From: Nitrososphaerota archaeon | Lineage (GTDB): Archaea; Thermoproteota; Nitrososphaeria; Nitrososphaerales; Gagatemarchaeaceae | Length of the DNA stretch: 10,111 nucleotides | Direction of reading: 5' to 3' | Assembly: GCA_003135575.1 (NCBI GenBank) | Contig: PLCG01000081.1 | Span: forward strand, 1-10,111 | Shown: one piece after another, positions 3,787 through 10,111 of the stretch | How the letters are laid out: the number at the start of each line of letters is the position of its first letter | Position numbering within the stretch: position 1 is the first letter of the stretch | Notes under the pieces: model-generated | Databases searched by the model: none | The model's input: the letters and a program-made list of their open reading frames with translations, nothing else | What the model was told of the DNA's origin: nothing | Position numbers and translations under genes: made by a program

Positions 3787-5877
3787 ATGGCCAAGGACCC
3801 GGTGTGCGGGATGTTCGTGGACGAGAACAAAGCGGAGCTGAAGGCCCAGGTCCGTGGCGTCACCTACTACTTCTGCAGCGAATCATGCATGCACGAGTTC
3901 CTGGCGCCCGAGAAGGAGATGCGGAAGCTCAAAGTCGAGGTCCTGGTCTCGGCGATACTCTCAGTCCCAATACTGCTTTTCACCTATCTTCCTCTCCTGC
4001 CTGCGCAGTCTTCCAACTATCTTCTCTTCGTCCTCGAGACGCCCATCCAGTTCGTCGTCGGGTGGCGCTTCTACAAAGGGACCTACGATAGCGTCAAGAA
4101 CAGGATGGGGAACATGGACGCGCTCATCGCGCTAGGCACGTCTGCCGCGTGGGCATACTCCACTGCGGTCACGTTCGCCCCGACCTTCTTTCCTTTCTCG
4201 GGAGTCTACTTCGACACCTCGGCCGTCATAATCACCCTGATACTGGCGGGGCGGTTTCTCGAGCATGTGACGAAGAGCAGGGCCTCCGCCGCAGTCAGGA
4301 AGCTCGCAGAGCTTCAGCCGACCGTAGCTCACAGGGTTGATGAGAGCGGCGCAGAGGTCGACGTTCCCATCGAGCAAGTCCAGGTGGGGGATATGTTGGT
4401 CGTGAGGCCGGGCGAGAAGATACCCGTTGACGCGATAATCGTGGAGGGTCGGTCGGTCATCGACGAATCGATGATAACAGGGGAGAGCATTCCCGCCGAG
4501 AAGTCAGTCGGACAGGAGGTGATAGGAGCGACGATCAACAAGTCTGGACTCTTGAAGCTGAAGGCAGACAAGGTCGGCCAAGACACGGCTCTCTCTCAGA
4601 TTGTCAAGCTCGTCGAGGAGGCGCAGGTGGGAAGGGCCCCAATCCAGCGGCTAGCCGACAGGATCGCGGCATATTTCGTTCCCGTCGTCATAGCGGCCGC
4701 CACGGTGGCCGCCCTCTCCTGGTATTACTTCGGTCACATTGGGCTCAATTTTTCCGTGCTAGTCTTTGTCTCCGTCGTGGTGATATCATGTCCGTGCGCC
4801 CTTGGAATCGCAACTCCAGCGGCGCTCCTCGTTGGGACCAGCAAGGGCGCGCAAAACGGCGTGCTGATCAAAGGGGGCGAGTACCTCGAGCGCGCCGGCA
4901 AGATCGATACCATGGTCTTCGACAAGACAGGGACCCTTACCATTGGAAGACCCTCTGTCACCGACGTCGTTCCCGAGGCAGGTCTCAGCTCGGACGAGCT
5001 TCTTCGCCTGGCGGCCTCTGTCGAGAAGGGTTCTGAGCACCCGCTCGGGGAAGCCATCGTAAACGAGGCCAAGAGTCGCTCCATCAGTCTCTCCGAGCCT
5101 CAAGGCTTTGAGGCGATAGCAGGGAAAGGCGTGAAGGCAAGAGTAGACGGCAGGACGGTCCTTCTGGGGAACAGACGACTCATCACGGAGAACGGCGGAG
5201 ACCTCTCGGTCTTGGAGCCAGAACTCAGGAGACTAGAGGAGGAAGGAAAGACAGCCATGATCGTCGCCAGGGACGGCAAGGTCGAGGGGCTCGTCGCGGT
5301 AGCGGATACGGTCAAGCCTTCCGCGAAGGCGACGGTGGAGGCTCTCAAGGGAATGGGAATCAGGGTTGTCATGCTGACGGGAGACAACTCCCGAACGGCA
5401 GCGGCGATAGCAAACAAGCTGGGCATAGACAAGTTCTTCGCGGAGGTCCTTCCCCAGCAGAAGGAGGAGACTATAGAGTCAATGCAGAAGGAAGGGAGGG
5501 TGGTCGCAATGGTTGGCGACGGCATCAACGATGCGCCGGCGCTGGCGAAGGCGGATGTCGGGATAGCGATTGGCAGCGGGACCGATATCGCAAAGGAGAC
5601 AGGCGGGATCGTGCTCATCAAGGACGACCTGAGAAACGTCGCAACCGCAATCAAACTCAGCAGGAAGACGCTTGCGAAGATCAAGCAGAACCTCTTCTGG
5701 GCCTTCGCCTACAACGTGGTCCTGATTCCGGTGGCCGCTGGAGCGCTTGTCCCGGTCTTCGGGGCCCAGGTGTACGGCGTCCTTCCATTCCTAGCAGCCG
5801 GTGCGATGGCCATAAGCTCGGTGACGGTCCTCAGCAACTCGCTCCTGCTCTTCAGATTCAAGACCGGCTTCGAGTGA
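3787..5877 (+). CDS. copA: Copper-exporting P1B-type ATPase with N-terminal YHS domain
   Basis: This 696-residue pump uses ATP to move Cu(I) out across the membrane. An N-terminal YHS domain (residues 3-40; Cys7, Cys30, Cys34) replaces the usual HMA domain. Membrane segments follow at about 50-70, 78-94, 111-131 and 144-158. The actuator domain carries TGES (231-234). The transport helix has CPC (335-337), then come the phosphorylated Asp in DKTGT (379-383), the P1B-specific His-Pro pair (418-419), TGDN (531-534) and GDGINDAPAL (577-586). Tyr-Asn (642-643) and Met674-x-x-Ser-Ser (677-678) in the last two helices are the Cu(+)-specific set of subclass P1B-1. It is probably leaderless from its own TATA box, and is followed 15 bases later by a chaperone gene. 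Assignment is secure; a silver role is also possible. Confidence 0.95.
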   Translation: MAKDPVCGMFVDENKAELKAQVRGVTYYFCSESCMHEFLAPEKEMRKLKVEVLVSAILSVPILLFTYLPLLPAQSSNYLLFVLETPIQFVVGWRFYKGTYDSVKNRMGNMDALIALGTSAAWAYSTAVTFAPTFFPFSGVYFDTSAVIITLILAGRFLEHVTKSRASAAVRKLAELQPTVAHRVDESGAEVDVPIEQVQVGDMLVVRPGEKIPVDAIIVEGRSVIDESMITGESIPAEKSVGQEVIGATINKSGLLKLKADKVGQDTALSQIVKLVEEAQVGRAPIQRLADRIAAYFVPVVIAAATVAALSWYYFGHIGLNFSVLVFVSVVVISCPCALGIATPAALLVGTSKGAQNGVLIKGGEYLERAGKIDTMVFDKTGTLTIGRPSVTDVVPEAGLSSDELLRLAASVEKGSEHPLGEAIVNEAKSRSISLSEPQGFEAIAGKGVKARVDGRTVLLGNRRLITENGGDLSVLEPELRRLEEEGKTAMIVARDGKVEGLVAVADTVKPSAKATVEALKGMGIRVVMLTGDNSRTAAAIANKLGIDKFFAEVLPQQKEETIESMQKEGRVVAMVGDGINDAPALAKADVGIAIGSGTDIAKETGGIVLIKDDLRNVATAIKLSRKTLAKIKQNLFWAFAYNVVLIPVAAGALVPVFGAQVYGVLPFLAAGAMAISSVTVLSNSLLLFRFKTGFE

Positions 5878-5892
5878 TGTCACTTGGGCGAA

Positions 5893-6129
5893 ATGACCAA
5901 GAGGGCGGTGTTCTCGGTCAGAAACATTGACTGCGCGACTTGCGCGTTCGGGATGGAGAAACGCTTGAAGAAGGTCGACGGCGTAGCGGGTGTCGGAAGC
6001 TCGATCATGCTCAACAAGGTCTTCGTCGACTACGACGAGTCAAAAGTCAGCATCTCCGAGATCATGGACGCGATTAAAGAAGCGGGTTACTCGAGCTACG
6101 TGACCAGACGGATGGGCGAGTCTCGTTGA
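5893..6129 (+). CDS. copZ: HMA-domain copper chaperone (CopZ-like)
   Basis: From the ATG at 5893 the product is 78 residues, a single heavy-metal-associated domain with a beta-alpha-beta-beta-alpha-beta pattern. The metal site is NIDCATC (Cys14 and Cys17 counted from this Met). The family consensus is GMTCxxC; here the Gly-Met pair is replaced, but both cysteines remain. The later motif VDGVAGVGSSIMLNKVFVDYD matches the family's 'V.GV..v.vnl....v.v.yd', and EAGYSSYV the C-terminal 'aGY.a.v'. It would shuttle Cu(I) to the ATPase encoded just upstream, whose own HMA domain is missing. A TTG three codons earlier (5884) is possible, but the ATG is preferred. It is co-transcribed with the ATPase and the cytochrome b gene. 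Confidence 0.88.
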   Translation: MTKRAVFSVRNIDCATCAFGMEKRLKKVDGVAGVGSSIMLNKVFVDYDESKVSISEIMDAIKEAGYSSYVTRRMGESR

Positions 6130-6162
6130 GCGCTGTCGCCTCGCTGGAGATGTGATTCCGCG

Positions 6163-6972
6163 TTGACCCACACCACCGACCCCACACTCGTCCTGGGTAT
6201 CGTGGCTTTGGTCTCGAGCTTCGCACTGGTCCACCTCGCAAGACGATGGCGGTCGATGCGCGCGCAAGTCAAGCTCTCCGACGAAGTCTTGTTCACGCGC
6301 ATGCAGAGGGCGATGCACTGGTCGATAGGCCTGGGCTGCGCTGCGCTCTTCATCACCGGGCTGCCCGTCTACCTGGCCCAGTTCCTCGTCAGCCCGCCCG
6401 TCCCGACGCCGTTGCGCCTCTTCTACTGGGGGTTCCAGGTTATCTCCTGGCGGACCTTCCACATCTACCTGGGGCTCTTTGTCGTCCTGCTGGTGCTCGT
6501 CCATTCGGGGTGGGACACTTATCGCATCAAAGCCCACGAGCGGATATCGAGGTTCTCCCGAGCCGAGATGCGTGAGGCCTTGAGGAGAGTCCGCGGCTTC
6601 GTGGGGTTCTCGAAGGAAGAGCCTTCTCACCCGGCAGGGAAGTACGACTTCTTTCACAAGGCGTTCCACTGGACCTTGATTGCGCTAGGCGCCTTCCTCC
6701 TGATATCCGGTCTCATCGAATGGGAGGCAATCCAAATCCAGGGCGTTCCAGTCTTCGTCTTGCTCGACCGAATCAACCACACGTTCATGGACGGATTCCT
6801 TCGGACGGGTCACCTCGTGGCTGCGATGCTCTTCGCAGGCCTGCTCGCGCTGCACACGTACTTCGCCATCCTCCCCCAGAATCGACCATTGCTTCGCGCG
6901 ATGAGCCTAGGACGCTCTCGCGGTCTCGCCCCACATCCAAAGCAGTCAAAGGAAGACAATGGCCCAGCGTAG
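6163..6972 (+). CDS. Cytochrome b of the FdhI/b561 type with internal duplication
   Basis: The 269-residue product has a first membrane segment at 7-26 and four further ones near 52-70, 98-116, 167-184 and 215-236. Histidines are placed like heme-b ligands: H52 in MHW and H169 in FHW at the start of odd helices, and H100/H114 and H217/H231, each 14 apart, in the even helices. Spacing is identical in both halves (48 then 14), showing an internal duplication. Formate dehydrogenase gamma subunits and cytochrome b561 use a similar four-helix di-heme bundle and pass electrons to or from quinone. The start is TTG at 6163, as the frame is closed by the chaperone's stop at 6127 and GGAGA/GTGAT lies upstream. 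It is 33 bases after the chaperone gene. The partner dehydrogenase or reductase is not seen. Confidence 0.8.
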   Translation: MTHTTDPTLVLGIVALVSSFALVHLARRWRSMRAQVKLSDEVLFTRMQRAMHWSIGLGCAALFITGLPVYLAQFLVSPPVPTPLRLFYWGFQVISWRTFHIYLGLFVVLLVLVHSGWDTYRIKAHERISRFSRAEMREALRRVRGFVGFSKEEPSHPAGKYDFFHKAFHWTLIALGAFLLISGLIEWEAIQIQGVPVFVLLDRINHTFMDGFLRTGHLVAAMLFAGLLALHTYFAILPQNRPLLRAMSLGRSRGLAPHPKQSKEDNGPA

Positions 6973-6992
6973 CGAACGCAGGACCCGCTTGT

Positions 6993-7006
6993 CGGTAATG
7001 CTACCG
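6993..7006 (+). terminator. Short hairpin after the copper operon
   Basis: CGGTA-ATGC-TACCG is a perfect five-pair stem 20 bases after the cytochrome b stop and 35 bases before the next TATA box. It could mark the end of the operon; there is no T run behind it. Confidence 0.3.
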
Positions 7007-7040
7007 CGCTCCAACAAGTCCTCAGCCACGTTGCGGAGCC

Positions 7041-7048
7041 CTTAAGTA
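7041..7048 (+). promoter_or_regulatory. TATA-like box for the ferritin-like gene (leaderless)
   Basis: CTTAAGTA is centred about 26 bases before the ATG at 7071. This spacing favours the ATG over the in-frame GTG at 7059 and shows that the gene is transcribed apart from the copper operon. Confidence 0.55.
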
Positions 7049-7070
7049 AGAAAACGAAGTGAATACGGCC

Positions 7071-7541
7071 ATGGCAAGGGCAAAGCCTTCGAAAGCGGCG
7101 GACGCAGAGTCAGCAACAACCGGGGCAAGGGCGGCAATAATCCGCGGCCTGAATGAAGACCTGGCGAGGGAGTACAAGGCAATCATCCAATACGTAGTCT
7201 TCAGCGCGGCCTTGAAAGGGGCAGAATACAGCGACATCGCAGACCAGCTAAAGCTGCACGCCTCGCAGGAGCTAGCTCATGCTCTCGAGGTCGCGCGGCA
7301 GATTGACTATCTCGGAGGCGACCCCACCGTGAAGGGCAAACCGGCTGAGTACTCGACCGACTCGAAGAGGATGCTCGAGATCGACCTCAGAGGCGAGCAG
7401 GAAACGATCAAGAATTACCGAGAGAGGATACGGCAGGCTGAGGCTGCCGGCGAATACGCGCTGTCAGAAGCCCTGCGAGACATCATAGCGGAAGAGCAGG
7501 ACCACGAAATAGATCTAAAGGACGCCCTGGGACTCAGATAA
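7071..7541 (+). CDS. Ferritin-like di-iron protein (bacterioferritin/Dps-like family)
   Basis: The 156-residue product is a four-helix bundle with the di-iron ligand set of ferritin-like proteins: Glu34 (LAREYKAI), Glu67 and His70 (SQELAHALE), Glu109 (DLRGEQE), and Glu142 and His145 (EEQDHE). This E, ExxH, E, ExxH pattern is that of bacterioferritin and related proteins. These oxidise Fe(II) with oxygen or peroxide and may store iron, protecting DNA from metal-driven damage. The length is near that of bacterioferritin (about 158). No cysteines occur, so the thioferritin-type CxxC of DPSL proteins is absent, and the heme-binding Met of bacterioferritin cannot be placed with confidence. An Ala/Lys-rich N-terminal tail (residues 1-20) could touch DNA. 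Next to the copper genes it fits a metal and oxidative stress region, though it has its own promoter. Confidence 0.88.
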   Translation: MARAKPSKAADAESATTGARAAIIRGLNEDLAREYKAIIQYVVFSAALKGAEYSDIADQLKLHASQELAHALEVARQIDYLGGDPTVKGKPAEYSTDSKRMLEIDLRGEQETIKNYRERIRQAEAAGEYALSEALRDIIAEEQDHEIDLKDALGLR

Positions 7542-7585
7542 GACGACGAGTCGTGGCTCAAGCGTGGCCTTGGCAGGGCCGAGAG

Positions 7586-8134
7586 CTAGAGCTCCGCCTG
7601 AGAGGAGATCTGGGCTAAAGACTTCTTGCTGACCGCGGAGAAATCATAATCGTTAGCGTCGTAACCCGCACGGGAGAAGGCGTCGCGGTGCTTGATGAGC
7701 AACCAAGAGTCCCTCCCCGCAAAGCCGCCCGTGCGGACGAGCGCAAAGGAGCCCTTCAGCTTCTTCCCGTAGAGAGTGAATTTCAGGGTCCCTTTTTTCA
7801 AGCTCTCGCCGGCGACGTTTTCCGCCTCCTTCTTGTTGACGATTAGTTCCCTTACGCCCTTTCTCACCTCGATCTCCGGGTTGTAGGTGCCCTTGTCCCA
7901 AATCATCACCGGCCCCGCCCCGTAGGAGCCCTTGGGAATCACGCCCTCGAACGTCCGATACTCCATCTCATGGTCCGACGTCGGTAGCGCAAGCCGCCTG
8001 ACGCTGCTGTCCAGGGTGGGACCCTTTGGAATCGACCAAGATGGCATCACCCCTCCTATCTCGAGGCGAAAGTCATAGTGTAGCGACGTCGCCCTGTGCT
8101 TCTGGATGACGAACGCGAGATTGCCGCCTGCCAT
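7586..8134 (-). CDS. Stand-alone DNA-repair 3'-phosphoesterase (LigD PE-type)
   Basis: The 182-residue product is the 3'-phosphoesterase domain that in bacteria forms the N-terminus of DNA ligase D and cleans 3' ends by removing 3'-phosphates and terminal ribonucleosides. The catalytic set is present: His13 (FVIQKH), His19, Asp21 and Arg23 (LHYDFRLE), His55 and Tyr59 (DHEMEYRTFEG). This spacing is the one I recall for Pseudomonas LigD (His42, His48, Asp50, Arg52, His84, Tyr88). Conserved PSWSIPKGP, VIPKGSYGAG and the ending SWLLIKHRD support it. It is a free domain, as in other archaea, without ligase or polymerase domains alongside. The ATG at 8134 is chosen; TTG 8176, TTG 8143 and GTG 8140 are alternatives. 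It converges on the ferritin gene and diverges from the cdc48 gene. Confidence 0.9.
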   Translation of the reverse strand: MAGGNLAFVIQKHRATSLHYDFRLEIGGVMPSWSIPKGPTLDSSVRRLALPTSDHEMEYRTFEGVIPKGSYGAGPVMIWDKGTYNPEIEVRKGVRELIVNKKEAENVAGESLKKGTLKFTLYGKKLKGSFALVRTGGFAGRDSWLLIKHRDAFSRAGYDANDYDFSAVSKKSLAQISSQAEL

Positions 8135-8179
8135 TTTCTTCACCAACAGAATCCCCCTTGACCGACAATGTCCCAAGTC

Positions 8180-8187
8180 TTTTTATG
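8180..8187. promoter_or_regulatory. TATA-like element, possibly shared by two divergent genes
   Basis: TTTTTATG on the plus strand is centred about 27 bases before the ATG at 8211, predicting a leaderless cdc48 transcript. Read on the minus strand (CATAAAAAG), the same element would start a transcript near 8157, about 23 bases before the 3'-phosphoesterase ATG. A second A/T stretch at 8201-8208 could instead serve the minus gene if TTG 8176 is its start. Confidence 0.5.
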
Positions 8188-8210
8188 TTGCGGACCTGCC
8201 AAATTTTCCT

Positions 8211-10111
8211 ATGGAAGCAGGCTCGAGACTCCGTGTGGCCGAGACGAGCTCTACGCTAGTCGGACGCGGGTTCGCGGCGATAGACCCCAAAATCACGGAG
8301 AGCCTCGGATTATCCTCCGGGGACGTCATCGAGATGACAGGCAAGGGCAAGAAGAGCCACGCGGTGGTTTGGACAGGCTACCCAGAGGACTACGGCAGGG
8401 GCCTGATCCGCATCGACGGCTACACGAGGAACAACCTAGGGGTCGGCATCGACGACACTGTGTCAATCGCGCTGGCGAACGCCAAGGAGGCCCAGGAGGT
8501 CGTCCTCGCTCCGACCGAGCAGCTGAGCGTCGAGGGGCTGGAAGAGGCGTTTCCCGAGCTCTTGGAGAACCGAGTGATGACCAAGGGAGACTCCCTCCCG
8601 TTCAGCATAATGGGGAAGAAGATCGACTTCGTTGTGGATTCGACCTCGCCCTCCGGTGCGGTCGTCGTGACCCTCGAGACGAGCTTCAGGCTCGGGACGA
8701 TGCACAAGCCCCTCAACACGGGAGTCCCGCGCATCACGTACGAGGATTTGGGAGGGCTCACCAAGGAGATCCAGAAGATCCGCGAAATGATAGAGCTGCC
8801 TCTTAGACATCCAGAGATCTTCGAGCGCGTGGGGATAGAAGCGCCCAAAGGGGTCCTCCTCTACGGCCCGCCCGGCACTGGCAAGACTCTTCTTGCGAAG
8901 GCGGTCGCGAACGAGACCAACTCCAATTTCTACTCCATCGCAGGCCCCGAGATTATGGGCAAATATTACGGAGAGAGCGAAGAGAGGCTCAGGGGGATTT
9001 TCAAGCAGGCGCAGGAGAACGCGCCGAGCATCATATTCATCGACGAGATAGACTCAATCGCCCCGAAGAGGGAGGAGGTCTCAGGAGAGCTGGAGAAGAG
9101 GATCGTCTCTCAGCTACTCACGCTGATGGACGGGCTCGAGTCGCGGGGCAAGGTCGTCGTGATAGCCGCGACCAATCGGCCCGACGCCCTCGATCCGGCG
9201 CTCAGGCGCCCCGGGAGGTTCGACAGGGAGATAGAGATCGGGATACCTGACGAGAAGAGCCGGCTCGAGATCCTGCAGATTCACACGAGGGGGATGCCCA
9301 TGGAGCCCGACGTGAAGCTGGATGAGATGGCGAGAGTCAGCCACGGCTTCGTGGGGGCCGACCTCCAGGCGCTCGCGAAGGAGGCGGCGATCCTCGCAGT
9401 GAGGAGGGTCATCCCCGAGATAAGCATGGACGAGACGAAGGTCCCAGCAAAGACGCTCAACAAGATCAAGGTGAAGATGCAGGACTTCCAGGATGCCCTG
9501 CGCGACGTTCAGCCCTCCGCCTTGAGGGAGGTGCTTGTCCAAGCTCCTGATGTAAAGTGGGAGGACATCGGGGGCCTGACAGAGGTGAAGGAAGAGCTGG
9601 CCGAGGCCGTCGAGTGGCCGCTCAAGTATGGGAAGCTCTTCGCGAAGGGCGACGTCAAGGCGCCGAAGGGAATCCTCCTTCACGGCCCGCCAGGGACAGG
9701 CAAGACCATGATTGCAAAGGCCGTCGCCAACGAGAGTGAGGCGAACTTCATCAGCATAAAGGGTCCGGAGCTCATCTCAAAATGGGTAGGCGAGTCAGAG
9801 AAGGGGGTGAGGGAGGTATTCAGAAAGGCACGCGCCGCGGCCCCCTGCGTGATCTTCTTCGACGAGATGGACGCGATCGCCCCGAGACGGTCGTCGGGCC
9901 AGAGCGACGGCCAGGTGACCGAGCGGGTGGTGAGCCAGATCCTCACGGAGATGGACGGGTTGGAGGAGCTCAAGGGAGTGGTCGTGCTGGGCGCGACCAA
10001 CAGGATCGACATCATCGACGAAGCCCTGCTCAGGCCGGGCAGGTTCGACAGGATAATCCGCATCCCACCGCCGGACAAGGACGCGAGGATAGAGATCCTG
10101 AAGATTCACAC
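8211..10111 (+). CDS. cdc48: Cdc48/VAT-type double AAA+ ATPase, partial (first 633 residues)
   Basis: The frame is open from the ATG at 8211 to the window edge. It encodes a ring unfoldase that pulls apart folded or tagged proteins, often for the proteasome, in the cytoplasm. The N-domain (about 1-165) has the double-psi barrel, including LGLSSGDVIEMTGKGKK. The D1 ring has GPPGTGKT (219-226), IIFIDEID (274-281) and RRPGRFDRE (332-340). D2 has GPPGTGKT (492-499), VIFFDEMD (547-554) and RPGRFDR (608-614). Both Walker B glutamates are present, so both rings should hydrolyse ATP. Archaeal VAT proteins have about 745 residues, so roughly 110 are missing beyond the window. It is probably leaderless from the TATA-like element at 8180-8187. 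Confidence 0.95.
   Translation, partial: MEAGSRLRVAETSSTLVGRGFAAIDPKITESLGLSSGDVIEMTGKGKKSHAVVWTGYPEDYGRGLIRIDGYTRNNLGVGIDDTVSIALANAKEAQEVVLAPTEQLSVEGLEEAFPELLENRVMTKGDSLPFSIMGKKIDFVVDSTSPSGAVVVTLETSFRLGTMHKPLNTGVPRITYEDLGGLTKEIQKIREMIELPLRHPEIFERVGIEAPKGVLLYGPPGTGKTLLAKAVANETNSNFYSIAGPEIMGKYYGESEERLRGIFKQAQENAPSIIFIDEIDSIAPKREEVSGELEKRIVSQLLTLMDGLESRGKVVVIAATNRPDALDPALRRPGRFDREIEIGIPDEKSRLEILQIHTRGMPMEPDVKLDEMARVSHGFVGADLQALAKEAAILAVRRVIPEISMDETKVPAKTLNKIKVKMQDFQDALRDVQPSALREVLVQAPDVKWEDIGGLTEVKEELAEAVEWPLKYGKLFAKGDVKAPKGILLHGPPGTGKTMIAKAVANESEANFISIKGPELISKWVGESEKGVREVFRKARAAAPCVIFFDEMDAIAPRRSSGQSDGQVTERVVSQILTEMDGLEELKGVVVLGATNRIDIIDEALLRPGRFDRIIRIPPPDKDARIEILKIH

Noticed and set aside
5100..5684. 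A 194-codon minus-strand frame inside the ATPase gene
   Set aside because: It is a shadow of the ATPase nucleotide-binding domain, with repetitive Ser/Ala/Pro composition and no motif.
6040..6669. A 209-codon minus-strand frame
   Set aside because: It lies opposite the chaperone and cytochrome b genes, whose metal and heme motifs are clear; it is the usual antisense frame of GC-rich coding DNA.
7583..7594. GAGCT-AG-AGCTC inverted repeat at the phosphoesterase stop codon
   Set aside because: The two-base centre leaves no room for a stable loop; probably a by-product of the local codons.
8168..8806. A 212-codon plus-strand frame starting ATG at 8168
   Set aside because: It overlaps the Cdc48 N-domain in another frame and is mostly Arg/Gly/Pro; the frame from 8211 carries all AAA+ motifs.

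Overview
The window looks archaeal. Most genes have a TATA-like box centred about 26 to 27 bases before the start codon (531, 2513, 3787, 7071, 8211), which is the layout of leaderless or near-leaderless archaeal transcripts, and few starts have a good Shine-Dalgarno. The gene set agrees: a Cdc48/VAT-type double AAA+ ATPase, a free-standing LigD-type 3'-phosphoesterase and an archaeal-style PII protein. The DNA is GC-rich with many AGG/AGA arginine codons. I cannot place the lineage with confidence; a member of the Thermoproteota (Nitrososphaeria or Bathyarchaeia-like) or of the Thermoplasmatota would fit.

Layout. Positions 2-166 are the tail of an unrecognised gene, perhaps TusA-like. Positions 279 to about 500 hold a broken GyrI-like gene whose remains run into the promoter of a small all-beta protein (531-848). 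A membrane-anchored, cysteine-containing exported protein (935-1369, minus) and a 96-residue acidic/basic two-block protein (1627-1917) follow. Next come a small membrane protein (1928-2332, minus) and a PII-like protein (2513-2893) in divergent orientation, with a palindrome and an inverted repeat between them.

The centre (about 2921-6972) is a probable copper-handling island. It has a Met/Gly/Tyr-repeat membrane protein (minus), a 49-50 residue YHS mini-protein (3531-3683, minus, too short for ordinary ORF calling), and a divergent Cu(+) P1B-ATPase whose metal-binding N-terminus is a YHS domain, not the usual HMA domain. Close behind the ATPase are an HMA-type copper chaperone and a multi-histidine cytochrome b with a clear internal duplication. 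A plausible reading is that the soluble chaperone and YHS domains pass Cu(I) to the exporter, while the Met-rich membrane protein and the cytochrome b act at the membrane. The direct link of the last two to copper is inferred from position only.

The right side has a leaderless ferritin-like di-iron protein (7071-7541), a stand-alone 3'-phosphoesterase (7586-8134, minus) and the first 633 residues of a Cdc48-type unfoldase, cut by the window end. The last two genes are divergent, about 76 bases apart, and may share one TATA element. Convergent gene pairs are separated by short hairpin-rich gaps, the clearest being two adjoining stem-loops at 2901-2949. I found no tRNA, rRNA, CRISPR array or insertion sequence. 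No gene-free stretch exceeds 300 bases: 167-278 shows nothing convincing, and the longest gap, 1370-1626, holds two divergent promoters.
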